40,997 nucleotides of DNA from Liquorilactobacillus capillatus DSM 19910 (GCF_001434915.1 NZ_AZEF01000012.1:1-40997), one strand, 5' to 3'. Positions 6,456 to 13,694 are shown, counted from the first letter of the stretch. Notes: a model not told the origin generated them from the letters alone. Numbers and translations are program-made.

Positions 6456-7270
6456 TGGCAAACGAAGTGGCAGAAAAGAATGAAGTTGTTTATTTAGCTG
6501 GTAATGAGGAAGTAAAACTAAAGCCAAGTACAGTAAGAGACTTTTTAACATCAGGGAATGGAAACATTACTTCTCAAGAAGCATTTATGTTTATCAAATT
6601 GTGCGAGTATCAGCATTTGAATCCTTTCTTGAATGAGGCATATCTAATCAAATTTGGCAACAAGCCAGCACAAATCATTACTTCTAAAGAGGCGTTTATG
6701 AAACGTGCTGAATCACACCCAGCTTATAACGGAGTAAAAGCAGGGCTTATCGTTTTACGAAATAGTGATGTCAAATACACCAAAGGCGCATTCAAACTTC
6801 CGACTGACAAAATTCTTGGCGCGTGGGCTGAGGTGAATCGGAAAGATCGTGATGAACCGCATCACATCGAAATCAGCATGGAAGAATTTAGTAAGCAACA
6901 ATCAACGTGGAAGTCAATGCCAGCAACAATGATTCGCAAAACGGCAATCGTTAATGCTTTGCGTGAAGCCTTTCCTGAGACACTTGGTGGAATGTATACA
7001 GAAGACGACAAAAATCCAAATGAGGCTGTGAAAGAATCTGAGCCAGTCGACGACAAAGCAGAAAGTGTTGTTGATGATTTAGTTAAAGATATTAAGCCTA
7101 AAAATGAACCTGCTGAAAAAGAAGGAGAGCCAAAAGAGTCAGAACAATATGAAGAACAAGAAACTACTTTTGAAGAAGTAAACAGCAAGGAGGCTGAAAA
7201 AGATGGCGACAGCAATAGCGAAGAGCAAACAAGCCTCTTCAAAGGGGCAACCATTCAACCTAACGTCTGA
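6455..7270 (+). CDS. bet: Bet/RecT-family single-strand annealing recombinase
   Basis: This 271-aa protein should anneal complementary single strands in phage recombination and replication. Residues 25-185 match the Bet-type RecT fold: ALITSQEAF-like start (ITSQEAFMFIKLCEYQHLNP), FLNEAYLIKFGNKPAQIITS, KEAFMKRAESHPAYNG and a helical MPATMIRKTAIVNALREAFP. Residues 190-271 are a highly acidic, disordered tail. It overlaps the following nuclease gene by 68 bases in another frame, and the two are expected to work as an exonuclease-annealase pair, as Exo-Beta or RecE-RecT do. Confidence 0.9.
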   Translation: MANEVAEKNEVVYLAGNEEVKLKPSTVRDFLTSGNGNITSQEAFMFIKLCEYQHLNPFLNEAYLIKFGNKPAQIITSKEAFMKRAESHPAYNGVKAGLIVLRNSDVKYTKGAFKLPTDKILGAWAEVNRKDRDEPHHIEISMEEFSKQQSTWKSMPATMIRKTAIVNALREAFPETLGGMYTEDDKNPNEAVKESEPVDDKAESVVDDLVKDIKPKNEPAEKEGEPKESEQYEEQETTFEEVNSKEAEKDGDSNSEEQTSLFKGATIQPNV

Positions 7271-8072
7271 CAATTATTACTCCGATGATGCCTCATGGCA
7301 CTATCTTTCAAAAAGCTTATATAGCGAGTTTAAAAAGTGCGAAGCTGAAACAATAGCACGTCTTAAAAATGAATATAAGCCCGATACAGACATTAAAGCA
7401 TTGTTGGTAGGCAATTATGTCCATTCATACTTTGAAAGCCGAGAATCGCACGATAGTTTCTGCAATGAACATGCTAAACAGATATACAAGTACGGGAAGC
7501 AAGAAAAAGGAATCAAAAAGGATTATGAGCTTGCTGACAAAATGATTGCAACTCTTGAAGAAGAACCACTTTTCCAGAAAGCATACATGCCAGGGGAAAA
7601 AGAAAAAATCGTCACTGGCGAAATTGATGGTGTGAAGTGGAAAGGCAAAATTGACTCATTGAACCTTGAAAAAAGATACTTCTGTGATTTGAAAACGACC
7701 GCAGATATTCATAAAAAGATTTGGAATCCAGAATATCGGCAATGGCAAAACTTTGTGCAGGCTTACGGATATTTCACACAGATTACATTATACAAAGAAT
7801 TGATAAAACAAACTTTTGGCGTTGATTGCACTCCATTTATCTTTGCGGTGTCAAAACAAGCCACACCAGATAAGATGGCAATCAAATTTACTAGTGGTGA
7901 TGATGTTGCTGAATTGAGTTATGCAATGACCGAACTGAAAGAAAAAGAACATCACATGTTGGCTGTTCTGAATGGAGAGGAAAAACCGACAATGTGTGGC
8001 AAGTGTGATTATTGTCGCTCAGTTAAACACTTAACGGATTTTGTTAGTGCAAGTGCAATTGAGGTGGAATAG
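7203..8072 (+). CDS. PD-(D/E)XK exonuclease, RecE/DUF3799-like
   Basis: This 289-aa protein is the expected partner of the annealase, resecting double-stranded ends. The PD-(D/E)XK core is visible: Asp151 in KGKIDSL, then Asp162-Leu-Lys164 in FCDLKTT, and a conserved Gln187 helix (QWQNFVQAYGY). A Cys cluster (Cys265, Cys268, Cys271; CGKCDYC) near the C-terminus may bind metal. AAGGAGG precedes the ATG, which lies inside the end of the recombinase gene. The stop is directly followed by the next ATG. Family confident; polarity of digestion not knowable here. Confidence 0.87.
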   Translation: MATAIAKSKQASSKGQPFNLTSDNYYSDDASWHYLSKSLYSEFKKCEAETIARLKNEYKPDTDIKALLVGNYVHSYFESRESHDSFCNEHAKQIYKYGKQEKGIKKDYELADKMIATLEEEPLFQKAYMPGEKEKIVTGEIDGVKWKGKIDSLNLEKRYFCDLKTTADIHKKIWNPEYRQWQNFVQAYGYFTQITLYKELIKQTFGVDCTPFIFAVSKQATPDKMAIKFTSGDDVAELSYAMTELKEKEHHMLAVLNGEEKPTMCGKCDYCRSVKHLTDFVSASAIEVE

Positions 8073-8756
8073 ATGTTTGGCAAAATATCTAGCATTAACG
8101 GAAATACCGTTCAGATTGTGTTAGACAATGTTTTAGATGTTTCCAAGGTAAATAGGCTAGCGGATGGCCAGAAACCAACAGTTGAATTGTCAGTGCCCGA
8201 CAGTCGAAGAATAACGCCAGACCAACGTAAAAAAATATGGGCGCTGATACATGATTTGTGTCAACACACTGGTGATGTTCCAGATGAATGGGAAAAAATC
8301 TTTAAATTTAAGACTCACATTGATTTAGGTGTCAAACCGTTTAGTTTGTCTGATTGTTCTGTAACAGTTGCTAACTATATGATTCTGGAAATATTAGATT
8401 TCTTGTTTCAAGAAGACATTCCATTCAAAACGAAAACATGGGATTCAATACCTAATTATTTTCCTAAACAAATGTTAGCAATCAGACAACGGCAATGTGT
8501 AATCTGTGGTGCTCATGCTGATATAGCTCATTATCAGGCAGTTGGGAATCGTAAGCGTAGCATGGTGGATCACCGCAAGTTTTACTTTATGAGCTTGTGC
8601 CGAGTACATCACACTGAGCAGCACAAACTAGGCGTTATGAGTTTTTGTGAGAAATATCATATCAAGCCAGTCAAGTTGAGTGAAGAAGATTTAATCAGGC
8701 TAAACGTGATGACGCGTAAGCGAATGAATGAAATAGACGAGGAGAAAATAAAATGA
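8073..8756 (+). CDS. Putative HNHc nuclease (HNHc_6 family)
   Basis: This 227-aa protein fits the putative HNHc nuclease family common between recombinase and SSB genes of Lactobacillus and Lactococcus phages. Residues 140-200 hold CVICGAHADIAHYQA, a basic stretch, DHRKFYFMSLCRVHHTEQH and a helix; the two Cys-x-x-Cys/Cys-x-x-His pairs probably bind zinc and the His residues act in catalysis. The N-terminal half is beta-rich plus a helical bundle. It is tightly coupled on both sides (TAGATG, ATGA). A role in processing branched recombination intermediates is possible. Confidence 0.78.
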   Translation: MFGKISSINGNTVQIVLDNVLDVSKVNRLADGQKPTVELSVPDSRRITPDQRKKIWALIHDLCQHTGDVPDEWEKIFKFKTHIDLGVKPFSLSDCSVTVANYMILEILDFLFQEDIPFKTKTWDSIPNYFPKQMLAIRQRQCVICGAHADIAHYQAVGNRKRSMVDHRKFYFMSLCRVHHTEQHKLGVMSFCEKYHIKPVKLSEEDLIRLNVMTRKRMNEIDEEKIK

Positions 8757-9178
8757 ATTCAGTTAATTTAGTTGGTCGTCTAACCAGAGATCCCGATTTA
8801 CGCTACACAAATAGTGGCAAAGCAGTAGCAAGTTTCACTTTGGCAGTTAATCGACCATTCAAAAATCAAAGCGGCGAGCAAGAGGCTGACTTTATACGGT
8901 GCCAAGTTTGGAGTAAGAGTGCCGAAAATCTAGCTAACTACACATACAAAGGATCACAAATCGGAGTAAGTGGCAATATTCGCACTGGATCATACGAAAA
9001 GAATGGGCAAACGGTTTATACGACTGATGTAGTCATTGACCACTTTGACTTGTTGGATAGCCGTGGTTCGAATAATGAGCAAAGGAACAGTAGTTCAAAA
9101 CAACGAAATAATAGTGCAGATCCGTTTGCAAGTGGCAGCGGTCAGGTTGATATATCTGATTCAGATTTGCCGTTCTGA
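8753..9178 (+). CDS. ssb: Single-stranded DNA-binding protein
   Basis: This 141-aa protein has a full OB fold (residues 1-105: MNSVNLVGRLTRDPDLRYTN, FTLAVNRPF, VVIDHFDLLDSR), a low-complexity Asn/Ser/Gln linker and the canonical acidic tip DISDSDLPF that recruits partner proteins. It coats single strands during replication and recombination and probably works with the adjacent annealase. GAGGAG precedes the ATG, which overlaps the previous stop. Confidence 0.96.
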   Translation: MNSVNLVGRLTRDPDLRYTNSGKAVASFTLAVNRPFKNQSGEQEADFIRCQVWSKSAENLANYTYKGSQIGVSGNIRTGSYEKNGQTVYTTDVVIDHFDLLDSRGSNNEQRNSSSKQRNNSADPFASGSGQVDISDSDLPF

Positions 9179-9192
9179 TTTGAGGTGAAAAC

Positions 9193-10002
9193 ATGGCGGA
9201 TAACAAAAAATATTATTACTTGAAACTCAAAGATAATTTCTTTGAAAGTGATGAATTAAAGATGTTACAAAGCTTTAGCAGTGGCAAAAATGAAGGGTAT
9301 ATTTATTCGGATATTTTACTAAAAATGTACCTCAAAAGTCTTCAAAATGAGGGCGAACTGCTATTCAGAGGAGTTATACCATACAGTCCGGAGATGCTTG
9401 CAACAGTAACTAATCACAGTGTTAGTGAAGTTAAGGACGCGATAGAAAAATTTAAATCTCTAGGGCTTATAACGGTATTAGAAAACGGCACAGTTTTTAT
9501 GAATGACATTCAGTTGTTTATAGGCAAGTCAAGCACTGAGGCAGATAGGATTAAAGCTTATCGCAACAAGTTAAATAATGTTAAAAAAATTGATGATGTA
9601 CAAATGTACAACAAACGTACACCAGAGATTAGAGATAAGAGTTTAGAGATTAGAGATAAGAGAAAAGATAAACCCTCTCCGCCAAAGAAAACCACTTTGA
9701 GCGACAATTTCGATAAGCTTTGGTCACTCTATCCAAAAAAAGAGCGCAAGAAAGATGCTTTTAATGCTTATAAAAGAGTTATTAAAAAAGGTGTTACTAA
9801 CAAACAGATACAAGATGGCATTGTTGCTTATAAGAAATACATTGAGGTTAAAGACACTGAAAAGAAGTTTATTGCACAAGGTGGCACTTGGTTTAATCAG
9901 GAACGTTGGAATGATGAATACGATTTAACTCCTGATCAAAAGAAAAGATACAACAAGTTTGCTGGCGAAAAAGATAGAAACAGCTATGAAGTTCCGTTTT
10001 AG
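9193..10002 (+). CDS. Replisome organiser / replication initiation protein
   Basis: This 269-aa protein has the phage replisome-organiser N-terminal domain (residues 6-115: YYLKLKDNFFESDELKMLQS, then LATVTNHSVSEVKDAIEKF and a winged-helix-like end). A charged linker contains a 7-residue repeat (EIRDKSLEIRDKR). The C-terminal domain (about 170-255: FDKLWSLYPKKERKKDAF, GTWFNQERWNDEY) is shared with many phage and plasmid replication proteins. It should bind the origin and bring in the loader encoded next. A putative origin lies in the linker DNA. GAGGTG precedes the ATG. Confidence 0.88.
   Translation: MADNKKYYYLKLKDNFFESDELKMLQSFSSGKNEGYIYSDILLKMYLKSLQNEGELLFRGVIPYSPEMLATVTNHSVSEVKDAIEKFKSLGLITVLENGTVFMNDIQLFIGKSSTEADRIKAYRNKLNNVKKIDDVQMYNKRTPEIRDKSLEIRDKRKDKPSPPKKTTLSDNFDKLWSLYPKKERKKDAFNAYKRVIKKGVTNKQIQDGIVAYKKYIEVKDTEKKFIAQGGTWFNQERWNDEYDLTPDQKKRYNKFAGEKDRNSYEVPF
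9624..9662 (+). repeat. Two 18-bp direct repeats in the initiator gene, possible origin
   Basis: AGAGATTAGAGATAAGAG occurs at 9624-9641 and 9645-9662, period 21 bp (two helical turns). Just upstream GTAC occurs at 9599-9602, 9605-9608 and 9617-9620. Repeats inside the initiator gene are where many related phages keep their origin. That these are initiator-binding iterons is inferred. Confidence 0.4.
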
Positions 10003-10014
10003 GAGGGATAAGTG

Positions 10015-10872
10015 ATGGAGAGTGTAGCAGAGGGAATTGAAGCTGCGAAAAAGATAGTCTTTGAAACCTTTGGAGTTAAATGTCCTGAATGTGGCGCTAA
10101 TCTTTATCGACCAAAGGCATTTAATAAAAAAGGTGAAAAGATACCAGGTGCCTGCATGGATTGTGGGTACAGAGAACCATTAAAAGATGCCAAAAGAAGG
10201 ACTATGAGTGGGCAAGACTTAACTATCAGCGCTTATATGAATGATGCTTATAAATATCTTAATAGCAATTCAATATTAAGCACGTTCAGCGTTTTTGATA
10301 ACAAGTTCGATAATTACATCACGAGAGTGCCTAAAGAGCGTCAGGCGCTTGAATATGCTAAAGAGATAGCTAAAAAAATGGCTAGCGGTGAAAAAGTACA
10401 TGCTATTTTGCTTGGATCTTCTGGATCGGGAAAAACACATTTAGCAACAGGAATCATGTACGACTATCTTAAACGCAAAAAATACTTGAATTATTATACT
10501 GACAAAAATGGAGATAATAAAACTAGAAAGTTGAAAGTTGTTTTTATAGATTTTCCAGAATTGATGTCTCAGCTGCAACTTGGAATAAATAATTCAGACG
10601 TCAGAAAAAGAGTTGATACCAGCGTTGAGGCAACTAAAAGCTGTGATTTAGTCATAATTGATGATTTAGGAGCTGAGCGTGATAGTGATTTTACTTTAAG
10701 CGTAATTGACACACTTCTAAGATCAACAGAAAACAAAAATATGATTATTACAACGAATTTAAGCGGTCAAGACTTGCCTGACAAGTATGGTGACCGTGCA
10801 CTCAGCAGAATGAAAATGCATGGTGTAGGTAACTCATTCTCATTCAACGGCATCACGGACCATAGAGGTTAG
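10015..10872 (+). CDS. dnaC: DnaC/IstB-type AAA+ helicase loader
   Basis: This 285-aa ATPase should load the host replicative helicase at the phage origin. It has an N-terminal zinc ribbon (Cys23, Cys26, Cys47, Cys50), Walker A GSSGSGKT (134-141) and Walker B VIIDD (213-217), followed by sensor elements (ITTNLS) and an Arg-rich end (DRALSRM). The ATG at 10015 is 8 nt after GGAGG; a GTG at 10012 is less likely. It directly follows the replisome organiser, the standard pairing. Confidence 0.92.
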   Translation: MESVAEGIEAAKKIVFETFGVKCPECGANLYRPKAFNKKGEKIPGACMDCGYREPLKDAKRRTMSGQDLTISAYMNDAYKYLNSNSILSTFSVFDNKFDNYITRVPKERQALEYAKEIAKKMASGEKVHAILLGSSGSGKTHLATGIMYDYLKRKKYLNYYTDKNGDNKTRKLKVVFIDFPELMSQLQLGINNSDVRKRVDTSVEATKSCDLVIIDDLGAERDSDFTLSVIDTLLRSTENKNMIITTNLSGQDLPDKYGDRALSRMKMHGVGNSFSFNGITDHRG

Positions 10873-10875
10873 AAC

Positions 10876-10983
10876 ATGAAAGACAAAACAGACGAATTAA
10901 TCGCAGGAGCATTGAAGATAGTTGATCAAAAAATAGATGAGGGCGACTGGGCATATTTAGGATTTGGAGAGTGTGAAAGATGA
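10876..10983 (+). CDS. 35-aa microprotein
   Basis: The ATG follows the loader stop by 3 bp, with AGAGGTT as ribosome site, and its stop overlaps the methylase ATG (ATGA). The peptide is acidic and partly helical (MKDKTDELIAGALKIVDQKI then DEGDWAYLGFGECER). Function unknown; it may mainly couple translation into the methylase. Confidence 0.45.
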   Translation: MKDKTDELIAGALKIVDQKIDEGDWAYLGFGECER

Positions 10984-11489
10984 ATAACGATTTGATGTTT
11001 TCAACAAAAAAGAACAGTTGGGAAACACCTAATCAGTTTTTTGAAATGTTGAATAAACAACATAATTTTAATTGGGATCTAGCGGCAAGTAATCGTAATG
11101 CTAAGTGCTCTAAATATTATACAAAACATGATGATTCTCTCAAACAAGACTGGTCTAAATGTGAAGGAAATTTATTTCTTAATCCACCATATGGCAGAGA
11201 ACTTAAAAAATGGGTAAAGAAAGCAGCTGAAACAAGATTGAGTTTGGGTCAACAACTTGTAATGCTGATTCCAGCCAGAACTGATACAAGTTATTGGCAT
11301 GATTACATTTTTGGAAAAGCTGAAATTATATTTTTACGAGGTAGATTAAAATTTGAATTAAATGGCGTTTCAAAAGACGCTGCTCCATTTCCATCAGCTC
11401 TCGTTACTTATGAAGGAGGTAAGACACATGGTGGAAGCCGAAGTAGTCTACATTCCACAATTTCACAAGTATCTGCATTTCAACGATGA
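10980..11489 (+). CDS. Phage DNA N6-adenine methyltransferase (Dam family)
   Basis: This 169-aa protein matches the small phage DNA N-6-adenine methyltransferase family. It starts with a substrate-like SWETPNQFFEMLN, has WDLAAS, and the catalytic NPPYG motif near residue 75; FLRGRLKF follows. No restriction enzyme gene is near, so it is likely an orphan methylase that protects phage DNA or marks it for replication or packaging. The C-terminal 20 residues overlap the next gene and look low in complexity. Confidence 0.87.
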   Translation: MNNDLMFSTKKNSWETPNQFFEMLNKQHNFNWDLAASNRNAKCSKYYTKHDDSLKQDWSKCEGNLFLNPPYGRELKKWVKKAAETRLSLGQQLVMLIPARTDTSYWHDYIFGKAEIIFLRGRLKFELNGVSKDAAPFPSALVTYEGGKTHGGSRSSLHSTISQVSAFQR

Positions 11490-11616
11490 TACGGCAGAGT
11501 GGGAGTGGAATGAATATAGTGCGACAGAAGTAACGCGTAAAAAGTTGCAATATATCAGCACGTTACCATTGTTCCGTGGAATAGACGTTTTTAAATTTTG
11601 GGAGGAAGCAGAATGA
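11428..11616 (+). CDS. 62-aa hypothetical protein
   Basis: GAAGGAGGTAAG precedes the ATG at 11428, so this start is preferred to an upstream ATG at 11362 inside the methylase. The protein is acidic and rich in Trp and Tyr (MVEAEVVYIPQFHKYLHFND then TAEWEWNEY), with no known domain. It overlaps the methylase end by 62 bases and the next ATG by 4 bases. Confidence 0.65.
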   Translation: MVEAEVVYIPQFHKYLHFNDDTAEWEWNEYSATEVTRKKLQYISTLPLFRGIDVFKFWEEAE

Positions 11617-11849
11617 GCAATCTACTAGTAAAAAAACTTTGCGACTCAATGGAAAATAGGGGCTACACACTAACCGTTAATTCGCTGGTTTTCAAGTTAG
11701 TTAATGTTGATGGTGAACGTTGGACTTTTTTAGATGAGTTTGCACACAAGCTTTATAAAAGGTATCAAGGCGAGCCACTGACGAACGATGAAATAATGCG
11801 AGCTATTCAAATTTTTAGAGCAGAAGTTAGGAGACGTGAAAGCAAATGA
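11613..11849 (+). CDS. Hypothetical early protein
   Basis: The 78-aa start at 11613 follows GGGAGGAAG and overlaps the preceding stop as ATGA. The protein is basic at the end (RAEVRRRESK) and otherwise a small alpha/beta protein. No family recognised. It ends by ATGA overlap with the next gene. Confidence 0.65.
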   Translation: MSNLLVKKLCDSMENRGYTLTVNSLVFKLVNVDGERWTFLDEFAHKLYKRYQGEPLTNDEIMRAIQIFRAEVRRRESK

Positions 11850-12412
11850 GTAAGTACAAAGCTAAAGACAAGGTAGTAGTTAAAATAAAATACATTGACA
11901 AGAATGATGATGAATTTCCGTACGATGTCAACGAAAAACCTGATGGTAATAGTTGGATTGCTGAGAGTGACATTTTAGGCAAGCTTGAGGACTTTCAATC
12001 AAAGCCAGAAAAAATCAAGTTTACGCCTGAAATGAAAGAAGAGTTTGATGAGCTAGAACGATCTCTCAGCCTAATTAGTGCGTTAGATGAAGCTACAGGC
12101 GCGTTAGATTGTTGGCTTTTTCATAATAATCTAACAGAAATTGACAATCTCCATCAATGCCAGTTTGCTCGTGTGTGGGCTGATCCTTCGTTTATTGAAG
12201 TTGTTGAGCCAGAGAAACGCGAAATCAAAATAGGACGACAATACTTGCAACTAGGTCATTCAAATGTTTTTTTAATAGCAACTTTGCTGGATGGTACCGG
12301 TCGTAAAACTGAATTTACTCTCAATCAAGTCAAAGAAGCAGAAAAGCAACTCGGTATTCAAGGCTTACAAGCTAAATGGTTTGTAGCTGCAAAGGAGAGC
12401 AAGAATGAATAA
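11846..12412 (+). CDS. DUF1642-like protein
   Basis: This 188-aa protein resembles DUF1642 family members that are abundant before the late region of Lactobacillus phages. It has an N-terminal beta domain (KYKAKDKVVVKIKYIDKNDD), a helical middle (EEFDELERSLSLISALDEAT) and the family-like FARVWADPSFIEVVEPEK. The last third (IGRQYLQLGHSNVFLIATLL) is an unusual extra beta segment. Function unknown in the family. Confidence 0.6.
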   Translation: MSKYKAKDKVVVKIKYIDKNDDEFPYDVNEKPDGNSWIAESDILGKLEDFQSKPEKIKFTPEMKEEFDELERSLSLISALDEATGALDCWLFHNNLTEIDNLHQCQFARVWADPSFIEVVEPEKREIKIGRQYLQLGHSNVFLIATLLDGTGRKTEFTLNQVKEAEKQLGIQGLQAKWFVAAKESKNE

Positions 12413-12587
12413 GTTAACAAGTAGCGAAACAATGCTTAAATATTTGCAGCAAAGAATATATGACTTGTCGCTGAAAGCAAAAGTTGAAAGGTCGGCAGGT
12501 AATATCATGCAATACGCCACTTATAGCACACAGGTGTCAGTACTTAATGAAGTAGTTAAGCGGTTAACTAAGGGCGAGGTGAAATAA
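12405..12587 (+). CDS. 60-aa helical hypothetical protein
   Basis: GGAGAGCAAG precedes the ATG, which overlaps the preceding gene by 8 bases. The sequence is almost entirely helical (MLKYLQQRIYDLSLKAKVER). No family recognised; dimerising coiled coil is possible. Confidence 0.6.
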   Translation: MNKLTSSETMLKYLQQRIYDLSLKAKVERSAGNIMQYATYSTQVSVLNEVVKRLTKGEVK

Positions 12588-12589
12588 AG

Positions 12590-12724
12590 ATGGACATATA
12601 TTTCTTTTATAAGTTTTGCAATGAAATTGGCGTGCCTTGGCTTTTCTGGGTAGCGAATGGCGTTGGAATAGTGTTATTCATTTTGTTTACGGGTGCGACT
12701 CTTTACAGCTTTTTTAAAGATTGA
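12590..12724 (+). CDS. 44-aa membrane microprotein
   Basis: GGGCGAGGTG precedes the ATG, which follows the previous stop by 2 bp. Residues 17-39 form a transmembrane helix (PWLFWVANGVGIVLFILFTG). Function unknown. Confidence 0.5.
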   Translation: MDIYFFYKFCNEIGVPWLFWVANGVGIVLFILFTGATLYSFFKD

Positions 12725-12734
12725 GGTGTATGTG

Positions 12735-12773
12735 ATGCTTGAACTAATAAAAAACACCTACCATCAAAGGTAA
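12735..12773 (+). CDS. Possible 12-codon leader peptide
   Basis: TGAGGTG is followed 7 nt later by an ATG encoding MLELIKNTYHQR. The last codons lie in a small hairpin (ACCT...AGGT). Its position before arpU would suit a leader, but an ORF this short may be chance. Confidence 0.25.
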   Translation: MLELIKNTYHQR

Positions 12774-12814
12774 GCGCCCAACAAGATAATTTTAGCATAA
12801 AGGGGTGGAATGGT

Positions 12815-13255
12815 GTGGAGATAGAATTATTTGCTAATCTTGATAAAGAGAAAACTAAAAATGATGTAAATGAGCTCCTTTCTCAGTATCGACGTTTACT
12901 AAGGGTAGCTGGCACTAGATACGAGCCTAAAGTAACGACAACATACTCTTTAGAAATGAACTCACAGACTAACTTAATCAGAATACCGCAGGATACAGCA
13001 CTGATTATGCAAGATGAAGCATTGCAGACGTTAATTGATATTCATAGTGCTTTTAACACTCTTAATCCGGAAGAGCGCAAGCTTATTTATGACAAATACC
13101 TTAGGAAGAATAGACTTTCGGACTATATGATCTATCCAAAATACGGTTGGTCCGAGGCGACATTCTATCGTAATCTAAAAGAAACTTTGGTTAAATTCGC
13201 GGAAGCTTTCAGACATGGAAAATTACTAGTTTTTAGCAAAATGAGTGATAATTGA
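12815..13255 (+). CDS. arpU: ArpU-family late transcription regulator
   Basis: This 146-aa protein fits the ArpU phage regulator family, sigma-like helix-turn-helix proteins placed last in the early region. Helical N-terminus (NDVNELLSQYRRLLRVAGTR), then LNPEERKLIYDKYL and a C-terminal HTH (GWSEATFYRNLKETLVKFAE). GTG at 12815 is the start; AAAGGGGTGG lies 7 nt upstream. It should activate the late operon. A 15-bp palindrome and promoter lie 25 bp behind its stop and are its likeliest target. Confidence 0.87.
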   Translation: MEIELFANLDKEKTKNDVNELLSQYRRLLRVAGTRYEPKVTTTYSLEMNSQTNLIRIPQDTALIMQDEALQTLIDIHSAFNTLNPEERKLIYDKYLRKNRLSDYMIYPKYGWSEATFYRNLKETLVKFAEAFRHGKLLVFSKMSDN

Positions 13256-13279
13256 TTGAATGTTGAGTGAATTATGAAA

Positions 13280-13305
13280 GAACAATGATTGTTCAATGTT
13301 ATAAA
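13280..13305 (+). promoter_or_regulatory. Putative late promoter with palindromic operator
   Basis: GAACAATGATTGTTC (13280-13294) is a perfect 7-bp dyad around one base. It is followed by an extended -10, TG-T-TATAAA (13297-13305). There is no -35 match, as expected for an activator-dependent promoter. A further ATTGTTC half-site is at 13311-13317. Transcription would start near 13312. ArpU as the activator is inferred from neighbourhood. Confidence 0.55.
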
Positions 13306-13380
13306 ATGGTATTGTTCGAAAGTGTATGAGGGTACACTAAGCGAGCCTCCACTTTATATTTTAATTTGATGATTTTGAGT

Positions 13381-13431
13381 AGCGAGATACTTGTTGGTAA
13401 GTTGATGCCGGTTCGATTCCGGATCTCGTTG
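13381..13431 (+). other. tRNA-like module lacking the anticodon arm
   Basis: Acceptor AGCGAGA (13381-13387) pairs with TCTCGTT (13424-13430) over 7 bp with one G-U. U8-A9 follow, then a D-arm (CTT-GTTGGTA-AAG-like), then GATG and a T-arm with CCGG-TTCGATT-CCGG (loop TTCGATT is canonical). The discriminator would be G; no CCA is encoded. There is no anticodon arm. It could be a degraded tRNA or a deliberate tRNA mimic in the larger RNA. Confidence 0.55.
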
Positions 13432-13669
13432 TTAAGTATATTATGGCATGTAATCGTGCGTATGATTACTTAAATGTACACAGATTTTCTCCTTTCGGGG
13501 CATTTGGCGTGCTAGTCGTGATACTAGCGGAGCAGTGACAGCAAAGAGCTGACGTGAGAGCAATACTCACTCACTGCATAGACGGTATCTTATATCCGTC
13601 GGAATTCTAGTTCGGGTGGCTACGTTATAGGCTGGCGGTTGTCGAGACCGTCTTACATATATTTTATTC

Positions 13670-13694
13670 AGCAGCTTAACGGCTGCTATTTTTG
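13670..13694 (+). terminator. Intrinsic terminator of the structured RNA
   Basis: AGCAGC (13670-13675) pairs with GCTGCT (13682-13687), loop TTAACG, followed by ATTTTTG. No second promoter is seen before 13718, so late genes probably depend on read-through of this site. Confidence 0.7.

Larger units (their letters stand above)
13312..13694 (+). ncRNA. Candidate structured non-coding RNA / late-operon leader
   Basis: There is no convincing ORF in the 460 bp between arpU and 13718, but there is a promoter, a terminator and dense secondary structure. Seen by eye: hairpin 13321-13338 (AGTGTA/TACACT); tRNA-like module 13381-13431; hairpin 13450-13469 (GTAATC/GATTAC); hairpin 13511-13528 (GCTAGT/ACTAGC); a three-way junction 13532-13577 (outer GCAGTGA/TCACTGC, inner CAGC/GCTG and GTGAG/CTCAC with almost no spare bases); a long-range stem AGACGGT 13580-13586 with ACCGTCT 13647-13653, which competes with local hairpins 13581-13600 and 13636-13650; terminator 13670-13694. 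Size and place recall large phage RNAs such as ROOL and GOLLD, but membership is not shown. Confidence 0.6.

Noticed and set aside
6862-7254. Long minus-strand ORF opposite the end of the recombinase gene (130 codons)
   Set aside because: It is rich in Ser/Leu/Phe as expected for the antisense of an acidic, GAA-rich coding region; no ribosome site, and the plus-strand gene is clear.
9624-9662. CRISPR-like array
   Set aside because: Only two copies with a 3-bp spacing, in frame inside a gene; not a repeat-spacer structure. No CRISPR array is seen in the window.
10980-11489. Restriction-modification system
   Set aside because: The methylase has no restriction endonuclease neighbour; HNH genes in the window belong to packaging, recombination or a separate cassette.
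13381-13431. Functional tRNA gene
   Set aside because: The anticodon arm is missing and the outer T-stem pair is a mismatch, so it is reported as a tRNA-like module instead.
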